Assembly: GCA_018238625.1 (NCBI GenBank)
Contig: JABCSY010000001.1
Coordinates: 1-64,000 of the forward strand
DNA length: 64,000 nucleotides
Direction: 5' to 3'
Origin: Promethearchaeota archaeon
GTDB lineage: Archaea; Asgardarchaeota; Lokiarchaeia; Sigyniarchaeales; SOKP01
How positions within the stretch are numbered: the stretch's first letter is position 1; each line of letters opens with the position of its first letter. Positions 10,018 to 19,203 of this stretch are shown here, one piece after another. The position numbers were made by a program, and so were the translations under genes. Under the pieces are notes generated by a model. The model ran no database searches, was not told the origin of the DNA, and saw nothing but the letters and a program-made list of their open reading frames with translations.

Positions 10018-11001
10018 TTAATCTTCTTCTTCGTCCCATCCGAGATCTTTTAAAACATTTTCAAAGGTTGCTGACTCTTTATCTAACACAAATTCAGTTT
10101 CATACTCTGAAGCACCTTCTACAAATTCAGTATTAAAATCAGGTGGAGGAAGATCTTCGAGTGAAAGCAAACCCTCCTGTAAAGGTTGTTCCTGTACGAT
10201 TTGAGGCTCTTGATAGCTGGGGTCCTCTTCTATCTCCATCGGAGTATAATCTTCAAGGGGCACTGGGGCAATTTCGTCGTCATAAACTTTAAATTGTGGT
10301 TCATTGCTTTCAGTAGTAGAAGAGATCGGCACATGAGCTTCCGTACTCTCAGTGGCGCGTTCTAATTGCCTTTCATATTCTAAACCAAGAGAGGATGGGA
10401 TTGAAACAATGTTATTTTCGTTTTTAGATTCAGGGTCCTCGATTTCGCCACCTTCCTTCTCCCAGTCGTCTAAAAACCCTAATAAACCGTCTAACGCAGC
10501 CTTATCTTCTTCTATACTAGGTTTAACTATATCAATTATTTCCTCTTTTTCTTGCTCTTCCCTTAGTTTAGCCCTTTCGGATTCCTCTAAAGAAAGAGTC
10601 ATTTCAGTTATTTGTTCTCCTGAGATTAATATATTCAACTTTAGTGCTAATTCGCGTAAATAACCAAGGTAGTAACCTATTCGGTATACATTTTTTAAAC
10701 CACCAAATACAAGATATTCGTCGTTAATTGCTAAAATAATACTATACCCGGAAGTATTATGAAGAATAATTTCTGTTAAAGCGCCATGAGCTGTTGCTTC
10801 ACTTAACCTCAATCCCAAATCTATTAATGCGGTACTCGAAGCGGAAGTTGCGTCAGCGTCAAGTTCATAAGAAGTAGAAGAAGCTACTTTCATACCAACT
10901 CTAGATAAAACAGCTAAATTTTCTAAATCCGTTTTTTCTTCCTCGAGCTTTAAAATTTTCATCATATTCTCGCGAATACCTTGCACAAGCGACTCGGACA
11001 T
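10018..11001 (-). CDS. Roadblock/LC7-type protein with long acidic, probably disordered C-terminal tail
   Basis: N-terminal ~150 aa alpha/beta roadblock-like (LAVLSRVGMKVASSTSY...LTEIILHNTSGYSIILAINDEYLVFG); D/E/P/S-rich C-terminal half. Confidence 0.75.
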   Translation of the reverse strand: MSESLVQGIRENMMKILKLEEEKTDLENLAVLSRVGMKVASSTSYELDADATSASSTALIDLGLRLSEATAHGALTEIILHNTSGYSIILAINDEYLVFGGLKNVYRIGYYLGYLRELALKLNILISGEQITEMTLSLEESERAKLREEQEKEEIIDIVKPSIEEDKAALDGLLGFLDDWEKEGGEIEDPESKNENNIVSIPSSLGLEYERQLERATESTEAHVPISSTTESNEPQFKVYDDEIAPVPLEDYTPMEIEEDPSYQEPQIVQEQPLQEGLLSLEDLPPPDFNTEFVEGASEYETEFVLDKESATFENVLKDLGWDEEED

Positions 11002-11104
11002 TTTAAATCAAACTGTTTTTTTGGTTAAAGTTAATTAAAATTCAATAATTATTATATTCTCTTAATTTATAACATAAAATCTATATTAATATATTTTATT
11101 ATAA

Positions 11105-11836
11105 TTACATGAAATCATTTAAATTCTTTTGCGTAGAGGGAGAATTAACATGTTTATTGAACGAATAATCAGATAAATTGGTTATTATTTTTTTAATTTC
11201 TTCTACAACCTCTTCTGTGGTTAATTTATCTGTATCGATTATAAATATTTTTTTAGCTTGAGTTTTGGATAGTAGAAATTGGTTGTAATAGGAAAGAATT
11301 TTTAACAAATACTCTTTGTCGCTTTCATTCCACTCTTTTCTAATTTTATCAATTGAGCCTCTTTGAATAATTCTTTTTAATATTGTATTGGGTTCAGCTG
11401 TAAGATATACGATGTAATCTTCTTTCCATTTAACTGATTTATACATATCAAGGATAAGGTTATAATCCTTTTCCTTAAGATACAAACTTTTGGAATATAT
11501 TAATACACAAATAGGAGTCCGATCTAAAATAATAACTCTGCCATTATATTGGTTGTCAAAATTCGTAATATTCTTATTTCTTCTGATTAATTGTTGGAGA
11601 AAGTGAATTTCACTTCGAAATGCAATTTGTTTGTTGTCAGAGCCAAATGGAAAAGGAGGTATTTTTATGTATCTTTCTGGAAAAAATTTAAATTTGTTAT
11701 TATCTCCCAAATTTTTCTTTAAAAGATTAAAGACGGTTGATTTTCCGATTCCGTGTGGACCAGCAATCGAGATAATAACGTTATCCTTGCTTCCTTTATT
11801 TGCGTAATACCTTTTACCCAATCTCTCTTTCTCCAA
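11105..11836 (-). CDS. P-loop nucleoside/thymidylate kinase-like protein
   Basis: SIAGPHGIGKSTVFNLLKK; VIILDRTPICVLIYS; YIVYLTAEPNTILKRIIQRG. Confidence 0.75.
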   Translation of the reverse strand: MEKERLGKRYYANKGSKDNVIISIAGPHGIGKSTVFNLLKKNLGDNNKFKFFPERYIKIPPFPFGSDNKQIAFRSEIHFLQQLIRRNKNITNFDNQYNGRVIILDRTPICVLIYSKSLYLKEKDYNLILDMYKSVKWKEDYIVYLTAEPNTILKRIIQRGSIDKIRKEWNESDKEYLLKILSYYNQFLLSKTQAKKIFIIDTDKLTTEEVVEEIKKIITNLSDYSFNKHVNSPSTQKNLNDFM

Positions 11837-11955
11837 GTTGTTTAGATCATGTCAAATTTAAAAGAATAAAAGTTACTAATAATGCCACTAGAGATATGTG
11901 ATTTTTCTTTTTTATAAAATTTTATATTAAACAATAATATGGTGCGATCAAAAAA

Positions 11956-13083
11956 TTAAAAATACACTATCAAGATAACAATAGCAATATTGTAAATGAT
12001 GCTAGCGGTGATTGTGGTGAGAATATTTTTATTGGCTTCGTATAGTATACCTAAAAATATAAAAACCATGAAATTTACTAAAAAGAAATAAATTCCTATT
12101 GGTAAAGTAAACAATAGAAAAAGAACTGAGTATATTAGCGCGTTTATAAAAATTACTGAAGACCTCCCTAGTAAATTATTATCAAAACGTTCTTTTAGAG
12201 TATTATGTAACACTCCTCTAAATACTAATTCTGTAGAAATTGCAGATAAAGATAATATAACCATAAGCAATATTACCCAGATTAAATCTGTGTTTTGGAT
12301 TACCAGAGATTGATTGGCTAAATAAGAAAAAATATCAAAAAAATCTATTCCGGAGTCGTACATAAACTGTATTAATAACGAAGAGAAATTATCAATAATT
12401 ACTAATCCTATACTCCCGATTACGCCAATTAATAGCGCAATTAAAAATGGTCTTGCTTTAAAATTTAACCTTAATTTTTGAAAATTATGTTTTTTTGAAT
12501 AAATGTACCACACGGGATACAACCCAAATAAGACGTCAGGAATTTGACTTAATAGTATTGTTGTAATATTTAAATCAATTGGATCAGAAGATTCTAATTG
12601 TAGAGTTAATAACATAGTAATTAGTAATCGAATAATTATATATACCATAAGAGAGTTACCAAAAACGCTAATACCCTCTCTAAAATTCCAAGTCTCTTTT
12701 TTTATTATAAATTTTTGTTCTGGCACCAACTTTTTATTTGTAAAGACATAACCCGTTTTATTGAGATGTGTTTCACTTGATTGTGTTTTTTGAAGTTTTG
12801 GTATCTTTTCTAGCTTAGTATTACATATAGGGCATTGTTCTAGTACAGAAGAGGTTATTATCGACCCACAACCAGAACATTTTCTTGAAACTGTTTTTTT
12901 TTGAGGTGGTTTTGTTCCTTTGCTTGGCTCAATTTTTACTACGAGTTTTCCACATTTAGGACAGTAGATTTTGCTTTCTTCAATTTGAGTCCCACAGTAC
13001 ACGCAATGTTTTACTATTTGTTGTTTTTCATTTTCTTTTGACATTATACTCAAAAAATTAGGGTATTTTCTACTAAAGCACAC
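11956..13083 (-). CDS. Double zinc-ribbon protein fused to CPBP-like membrane domain (probable pseudoprotease)
   Basis: CVYCGTQIEESKIYCPKCG and CSGCGSIITSSVLEQCPICN; TELVFRGVLHNTL in TM domain. Confidence 0.75.
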   Translation of the reverse strand: MCFSRKYPNFLSIMSKENEKQQIVKHCVYCGTQIEESKIYCPKCGKLVVKIEPSKGTKPPQKKTVSRKCSGCGSIITSSVLEQCPICNTKLEKIPKLQKTQSSETHLNKTGYVFTNKKLVPEQKFIIKKETWNFREGISVFGNSLMVYIIIRLLITMLLTLQLESSDPIDLNITTILLSQIPDVLFGLYPVWYIYSKKHNFQKLRLNFKARPFLIALLIGVIGSIGLVIIDNFSSLLIQFMYDSGIDFFDIFSYLANQSLVIQNTDLIWVILLMVILSLSAISTELVFRGVLHNTLKERFDNNLLGRSSVIFINALIYSVLFLLFTLPIGIYFFLVNFMVFIFLGILYEANKNILTTITASIIYNIAIVILIVYF

Positions 13084-13222
13084 TTAGTTTATTATATAAA
13101 CTAAAAATTATATAGTTTATTGTTATTTAAAACAATCAAAGTAGTATGGTAAACAAACGGGGAAATTATAGGAGTTAGATATTCTAAAGTCTTTAACTCA
13201 AATCCTTTGATTTCAATCTTAT

Positions 13223-14464
13223 TTACTCTTTTATTTTTTTTTTAGTTATTGAGTAAATTTCCATAAGTAATAGATTATGATAAAATGTTATCGAATCAAA
13301 ATATCCTTCTCCTAAATCTGATTGATTAGCGTGAACTAATGCTAGTTGAGCATTAAGAGCAGATCTCATAAGAAACTCAATTCCTTTATGAATCAAGTTA
13401 GGACTCCACGCATCTCGAAGAGGATTAGCCCACCATGTACTATCCGAACAAATTCCTTTATCATAAAACCATCTAGCTGTGTTATAGTAATTTTCTACTT
13501 CCCAATCTTGAGTTAAATCTAGGTTTTCTAACAATGTCATTAAATTATTTAGGCTTCTCATTATCTTCCAATATAATTTATGGATGCTATTATCAGGATG
13601 GTCCCATAATGGGAACGGGATATGGGCCTTTATATCCTCATGAGTAGTGCTCCAACTTGAATCTCGTGGAATTATTTTTTCTTTATGAACCGGAAAATAT
13701 CTATCTAAATCGGATATAAATACAATCTTAATTTCTTTCTGTGAGTCAATAAGTTCAAAAACTTTACTCAAAAAAACTCTTTCATATTTCTTTATATGAT
13801 GACCAAATGTCTCAGAATCCATCGCAGTGATAACATATTTGTCTTTATCCTTAGACTCTTTTTTATTTTTAAAAATTTCATTTAAATCTTTGACGAATTC
13901 TTTTGCACTAATATTATTAAATGAAATTTTGTTACTTAAAATATCGTCTCTAAAAAAAAGCTGTAATCCATTTGGAGAACTATATATGTAATCATAGGGC
14001 CATTTTATTGGACAAGCTATTCCGCTCATTATTACCCATTTATAACCTAATTGCCGAATGAATTTGGCAACTTTAGAGTTAATAGACATTTCGGGCGGAA
14101 AAAAACCCTTTCGTTCCCATTTTTGAAATTCCAACCTATTAACCTCCTCATTTAATCGAATTTGGTTGTGAGCTTCTTTTTCGGGTATTAAGGGAAGAAT
14201 AGGATGAAATTTTGCGGTTCCGAGAATTTCAATTTTGTTTTCAGAAACTAAATTTTTTAATAACTCCAGTGTATCCTCTAAATCAAATTCGTGGAACATT
14301 TCAATAAGGTTACTATTTATGTTTAGACTGATTTTGATATTTTCGTGCTCTTCTAACATAGAAAATAGAGGTTTATAACACTCTTTATTAATTTTTCGCA
14401 AAACACCAACATCCTGGTATGGAGGTTGGTAAGCGTGAAGCATTGGCGCCCAATAAGTTGTCAT
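13223..14464 (-). CDS. Glycoside hydrolase family 57 protein
   Basis: N-term YWAPMLHAYQPPYQD, EILGTAKFHPILPLI, PPEMSINSKV, TAMDSETFGHH. Confidence 0.85.
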   Translation of the reverse strand: MTTYWAPMLHAYQPPYQDVGVLRKINKECYKPLFSMLEEHENIKISLNINSNLIEMFHEFDLEDTLELLKNLVSENKIEILGTAKFHPILPLIPEKEAHNQIRLNEEVNRLEFQKWERKGFFPPEMSINSKVAKFIRQLGYKWVIMSGIACPIKWPYDYIYSSPNGLQLFFRDDILSNKISFNNISAKEFVKDLNEIFKNKKESKDKDKYVITAMDSETFGHHIKKYERVFLSKVFELIDSQKEIKIVFISDLDRYFPVHKEKIIPRDSSWSTTHEDIKAHIPFPLWDHPDNSIHKLYWKIMRSLNNLMTLLENLDLTQDWEVENYYNTARWFYDKGICSDSTWWANPLRDAWSPNLIHKGIEFLMRSALNAQLALVHANQSDLGEGYFDSITFYHNLLLMEIYSITKKKIKE

Positions 14465-14530
14465 ATTAATGCAAAGGCTTTTGTTTTGTTTTATTTTATT
14501 AGGATATTGTAAAATTATTTAATTATTTAA

Positions 14531-15634
14531 TTATTTCTCCAAAATGGATTCTTTTATGGCAGTTCCAAAATGAGTCGCTCCTGGTCCAATATGTACTAAA
14601 ACCTCGTCGCCAATTTTAATAGCAACAACAGATTTAGCTTTACCATCCGGAGCAACTAATCGAATTGTTTCGGCATTTTGACATATACAACTCAAGGGAA
14701 TTTTTTTATTGCCTTCAGAAACTTCCAATTCAAATCTCAACATTGGTCGAATCTCTATTTTTACGCGTCCAATAGAAACAATTCGAGCTTCTCCTTTATA
14801 GTTTATAGCTAAGACTCTCTTGCCGCCTTTTAATTCGCTTAAATAATTTGTTCGATAAATCCTTTCAGGATCATCGTTAGGAACTATGATATACGCAGAT
14901 ACATCGCCTGCGTTGACACGAAATGGTCTAGAATTCACAAAATTTGTTTCAAATGTTTCAGAATGTATAAGTACAAAACCACGTGCCGTTGAACCAACGA
15001 GAAATCCCTCACCAGGTTGTAATAAAGAAGTACTATCTACGCAAACTCTCTCGCTCTCAGGTATATTTTGTATTTTAGTTATTTTTGCTTTAGCTAATTC
15101 AATTTTAATCTCAGGATGAATCAGTGATTTTAACTGAACGATATCGTTGACATTTTTTGGGGTAATAAGGATTCCATCGACCCCTGTTTCCAATGTTTTT
15201 AACATTAATTCAGCTTCTTCAATGTCTTCAACCATAGCAATTAGATCCGTATCGTTAGTATGCATTGCGGCAATAAGGTTTTCAAAAGGGATAACTTTCC
15301 AATCTTTTGCCGATACTATTATAAAATCTACTTCATTGGTTTTGGAAAGTTCTATTACTGCTTTTTCATCGTTTTTTAATTTTAATTCCATAAAAAAACC
15401 ACAATTTACACCTAATCTTTTTTCTTTTTTTAGTTGTTCTAGATTGTCAAAAATTAGATTATTAGCGGGAATTTCAAGATTTTTGGTAAAACTGTTAATT
15501 CTTTCGATCTTTTCCAATTCGGAATAAGTTTCTTCAGAGAGCAAGAAATTGAGAAAATTCATGTTAAAAGCTTCTTGCACCAAATCTTTGAAATTGTGGG
15601 TCTTTTTTTCGAAATTTAAAATTATTTTTTTCAT
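14531..15634 (-). CDS. aroB': 3-dehydroquinate synthase II (AroB')
   Basis: KRLGVNCGFFMELK, LQPGEGFLVGSTARGFVLIHSET, RPFRVNAGDVSAYI, HFGTAIKESILEK. Confidence 0.9.
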   Translation of the reverse strand: MKKIILNFEKKTHNFKDLVQEAFNMNFLNFLLSEETYSELEKIERINSFTKNLEIPANNLIFDNLEQLKKEKRLGVNCGFFMELKLKNDEKAVIELSKTNEVDFIIVSAKDWKVIPFENLIAAMHTNDTDLIAMVEDIEEAELMLKTLETGVDGILITPKNVNDIVQLKSLIHPEIKIELAKAKITKIQNIPESERVCVDSTSLLQPGEGFLVGSTARGFVLIHSETFETNFVNSRPFRVNAGDVSAYIIVPNDDPERIYRTNYLSELKGGKRVLAINYKGEARIVSIGRVKIEIRPMLRFELEVSEGNKKIPLSCICQNAETIRLVAPDGKAKSVVAIKIGDEVLVHIGPGATHFGTAIKESILEK

Positions 15635-15773
15635 TTATTATTGGACTCTAAAAGATTTATTGATAAGAACTATTATACTAAATTAAATTCTATCAAATTT
15701 TTAAGTTAATAATATCATATTAATAATATAAGAGATACTAATAAAATTACTCTAAAAGGAGTGAATAGAAGTA

Positions 15774-16424
15774 ATGGCACTTAAAAAAAAACTTTTTCCC
15801 CGTAAAGCTAAAGAAAAAGATGAATTAGTTATTAAAGCTAAATCGCACATTAGAAAAATAGCGTTAGCAAATAAAACTTACAACAGAAGATCAGAGATTG
15901 CTAGAAAAAACGCTAAAATTGCGATAAAGAGAGGAGAAAGAACTAGAGCGAAAAATTATTTAATTCAACACAAACAATATCAGTTGAAAGTAGATCGCGC
16001 GAACAACATTCGAGCCAGAATAGAAAGACAGATAGAGGCTATCGAAGAGGGTCAAATGATATCAATGACAGGCGATTTAATGGGCGGAATTAGGGATGAG
16101 CTAAAAGGTATTGCAACTCAGGTTGCCCCCGAAAAGATCGCTGAAATCGCAGAGGACTCTGAATTATATGTGTCTGAAATAGAAGAGTCTGCCGATATTC
16201 TTGCCGGAGATCCCGAAATTGATTTAGCAATCGATGTAACCGACGATTTAAATCAACTTGAAACTGAGATGCTACTGGAGCAGGGCGGCCAAATGCCAGA
16301 AGTACCTGCCGATGACTTGCAATATCTGAGCGAGTTTGACGAGATGGAAGAAGAGACTGAAATCAAAACAAAAGCAAAATTAGAAGACGAAATCGACAAA
16401 CTTAGAAAAGAATTAGAAACTTAA
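15774..16424 (+). CDS. ESCRT-III/Snf7-family protein
   Basis: Basic helical N-terminus, then QHKQYQLKVDRANNIRARIERQIEAIEEG...GDLMGGIRDELKGIATQVAPEKIAEIAEDSELYVSEIEESADIL, with Snf7/CHMP4/6-like register, and acidic C-terminal half ending in KLEDEIDKLRKELET; SD-like AAAGGAGTG upstream. Confidence 0.88.
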   Translation: MALKKKLFPRKAKEKDELVIKAKSHIRKIALANKTYNRRSEIARKNAKIAIKRGERTRAKNYLIQHKQYQLKVDRANNIRARIERQIEAIEEGQMISMTGDLMGGIRDELKGIATQVAPEKIAEIAEDSELYVSEIEESADILAGDPEIDLAIDVTDDLNQLETEMLLEQGGQMPEVPADDLQYLSEFDEMEEETEIKTKAKLEDEIDKLRKELET

Positions 16425-16483
16425 TTTTTTTAAACTTATTCTCTTTACCAATTTTTAATCGATCTTAAGTAGTTTTTTACTTT

Positions 16484-18589
16484 TTAGGTAAAATATCTTT
16501 TTCTATCGAATTTTTTGGCATTTCTTCTTAAAAAATCTTCTTCTTGCATATCTTCGTCGATCGATTCGATTTTTTTATCAATCGTGTAGAAATCCTTTTG
16601 TAAGTTCTTAAAATTTTTAAAGAAATCAATTTCCGAGATATTTCCAGATTCAAATTTTGATTCTAACGTTTTTAACGTTTCTTCGAGGCTATATTTTTCT
16701 TTTTCCAATTCAAACATTTTTTTACTTCTCGTTTTATTCATTTTCTTTGAATTAGGTCTTGGAAGATCGTTCGGTTGATTTGACATATTGTCATTATTAA
16801 ACAATTCCGAAAGATGATTCCTCGAATATTCGTTATATTGTGGCATCTGTCTAACTTTTTCATTCAATCGATAATAAGCCGGTTCGTACGAGCGATCATC
16901 AAAATCATTTCTATTTAATGGATTAGAAGAAGGGGCGCTGGATCTTTGTAATTGTTCTAATTTTCTCATTAGAAAGTTTTTCTCTTCAGCATCAGAAAAA
17001 CTGCTTTTATATCCGCTGTTAGACCTTACAGGATCGTAATTCTGTATCCTACCCCTCTCATGGAAATTTTGCATGAAGAATTCATTTTGATTGTAATTTG
17101 GAGGTAAGTAGTGCCTTATAGTGTTATTATAACGATTTAAATCTTCAGTAGTTTGAATTTGGCCGAATCCTTGATTAGAAAATCCTAGATTTTTTTGATA
17201 AAGCAATGGATTTCCGGGCACATTTTGATAATTATTAAATGGATAATTAAAATTATTTGGATAGGTGGGTTGATTTTGATCATGTGGAGCTTGGTGTGGA
17301 ATTTGATTTGGTAAATTCCTTGGATTTTGATTGAATAATGGGTTGGCATTGTGAGGATTAACGAGTACATTATTCGAATTAACATTATTATATTGGCATT
17401 TAATACTAAAGAAAGAATTTATTGTCTCCTCAATATAATTAGTTAAATCGCTCAAATCGACATCAATATCGTAAAGCTTTTTCGCTGCTACTTTATCATA
17501 CACAATAGTTTCATCAAAACTTCTGGCTAGTAGAATATAATCCAATACCCGCGAAATAGAATTTGTAGGAAGAGTGAATTCATATCTACCATAAGGAAAT
17601 TCGATATAAAGCTTTTTAAACACCTTACCTTTTATTTTAACGCTAGTTAAATCTTTAACCGGTGCTTTAAAGATGCCTTTTTGCTTTCTCTTTAATCTTC
17701 CATATTCGTGAACAAACGACAAGTCAAAATTAGTAATAAACAGGATACCTTTATCTTTTTTGTATTTATCTTGTGTGTTAAGACCATTAGCTAATTTTGC
17801 GTATATCGCATAAACAGGTTTTTCATCATCTGCTAAATTAAGAAATTTAACATAGTTTTTGAAATAAAATGTGATTTTATCTATGAAAATAAGATTTTTT
17901 AACAGGTTATCTATGCTAGTATTTATTGTTTTTACATTACTCTGAATAAAATCAGTTATAGAATTATAGCTTCTATTTAAATTTTCTAAAATGTCTTCTA
18001 TAATTCTTATGTTAGAATTTTGTTGAGTGTAAATATTAAAAAAATATTCTTTATTTATAGATAAATGTTGGATAAAATTATGTATTTTTTCGAGAAGAGT
18101 TTCTTTTGCGTATATAAATAGTTTAAAGAGCGCTAAGAGGTCGGACTCCATTTTTGGATAATGATAACACCTTATTGGAGGCGATCGTGCATCTATTACT
18201 TTCTGCCTCATCATATAAAGGGAGTTTACTATATCTCTGAATGGATCAATAAAGGAGCGTGCGTTTTTAATTAATTCTAAAAATTGTTTTTCTAAATCTT
18301 CCTTCTTTTCGTAGATATTAACAATTTGATGAGAATGACACTTGGGACAAGATTTTAAAAGTTGGTTCGTTTGGATTATATTCACATTTCCACAATCGTT
18401 ACAAATCTTTTGTTTGCTTGATCCTGAGATGGTTATATTTTTTGAATTGCAATCTTGACAAACATAAGAATCGATTTTTTCTTCGTGAAGGCAATCAGAA
18501 CAACAACTAACGCCACAATTTTCACAATAATACGCTATCTTCACGTTTCGCTGGCAAAAATGACATATTTGGAAGTGTTGCTCCGACAT
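16484..18589 (-). CDS. Multidomain protein: N-terminal zinc fingers, coiled-coil, PH/GRAM-like segment, N/P/Q-rich low-complexity linker, C-terminal helical hairpin
   Basis: CHFCQ...CENC...CSDC...CQDC...CNDC...CPKC; GILFITNFDLSFVHEYG...KLYIEFPYGRYEFTLP; NPLFNQNPRNLPNQIPHQAPHDQNQP...; LEETLKTLESKFESGNISEIDFFKNFKNLQKDFYTID. Confidence 0.8.
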   Translation of the reverse strand: MSEQHFQICHFCQRNVKIAYYCENCGVSCCSDCLHEEKIDSYVCQDCNSKNITISGSSKQKICNDCGNVNIIQTNQLLKSCPKCHSHQIVNIYEKKEDLEKQFLELIKNARSFIDPFRDIVNSLYMMRQKVIDARSPPIRCYHYPKMESDLLALFKLFIYAKETLLEKIHNFIQHLSINKEYFFNIYTQQNSNIRIIEDILENLNRSYNSITDFIQSNVKTINTSIDNLLKNLIFIDKITFYFKNYVKFLNLADDEKPVYAIYAKLANGLNTQDKYKKDKGILFITNFDLSFVHEYGRLKRKQKGIFKAPVKDLTSVKIKGKVFKKLYIEFPYGRYEFTLPTNSISRVLDYILLARSFDETIVYDKVAAKKLYDIDVDLSDLTNYIEETINSFFSIKCQYNNVNSNNVLVNPHNANPLFNQNPRNLPNQIPHQAPHDQNQPTYPNNFNYPFNNYQNVPGNPLLYQKNLGFSNQGFGQIQTTEDLNRYNNTIRHYLPPNYNQNEFFMQNFHERGRIQNYDPVRSNSGYKSSFSDAEEKNFLMRKLEQLQRSSAPSSNPLNRNDFDDRSYEPAYYRLNEKVRQMPQYNEYSRNHLSELFNNDNMSNQPNDLPRPNSKKMNKTRSKKMFELEKEKYSLEETLKTLESKFESGNISEIDFFKNFKNLQKDFYTIDKKIESIDEDMQEEDFLRRNAKKFDRKRYFT

Positions 18590-18772
18590 ATTTAAGTTTA
18601 AACCCGACCTAATTTAATTAAAAAAAAATCTATTTTTGATCGCTTTATCAACTGAAATAGATGAAAATAACTTACTAAAATAAGTGTGTTATTTATGTAT
18701 TATCTCGGAAATGCTAAAAATTAGTAAGAAGAGAGTTAGATTTCAATTAATTTTTAAATGAAAACTAAAAAA

Positions 18773-19066
18773 TTATTTAATAATTTTAATTTTAGTCCCC
18801 AGAGCTTGTCCAGGTACCCCGGCTTTTTTGAAGTGGGCTCTAACCGCTCCGCTGTTGCCGTGTGCGCGAGTTATTACAGCTTTTAATTCTTTTCCCGTAG
18901 AACTTACCCAAACTACAGTTCTCCCGCACAGTTTATTAGCCTCTTTTCTAGTCTTAACCTTTGGAAACACGATAATACAATGCTTTAAATGTATAGTATG
19001 GCGCCCCTGTTTATAATTAGAAATTGTGCCTTCCATACCTAATACGTCTAATTTACTCAAAGCCAT
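18773..19066 (-). CDS. rpl35ae: Ribosomal protein L35Ae
   Basis: GTISNYKQGRHTIHLKHCIIVF, VVWVSSTGKELKAVITRAHGNSGAVRAHFKKAGVPGQALGTKI. Confidence 0.93.
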   Translation of the reverse strand: MALSKLDVLGMEGTISNYKQGRHTIHLKHCIIVFPKVKTRKEANKLCGRTVVWVSSTGKELKAVITRAHGNSGAVRAHFKKAGVPGQALGTKIKIIK

Positions 19067-19203
19067 AAAAAAATCAACTCTTTAAATTAATGAATTATTA
19101 GAAAAAATATTTGAAAAGATAAAAATTTTTCGTAAAAGACATTCTTTTAATCTAACTTTTAAAAAAGAAAACTTTTTGAGTAAATTACTTTTAATATTAT
19201 CCA

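Noticed and set aside
15147-15527. 126-aa plus-strand ORF opposite aroB'
   Set aside because: Ser/Phe-rich antisense translation typical of a shadow ORF
15705-15730. Repeated TTAATAATAT tract upstream of the ESCRT-III gene
   Set aside because: Very AT-rich and low complexity; likely chance or simple promoter sequence
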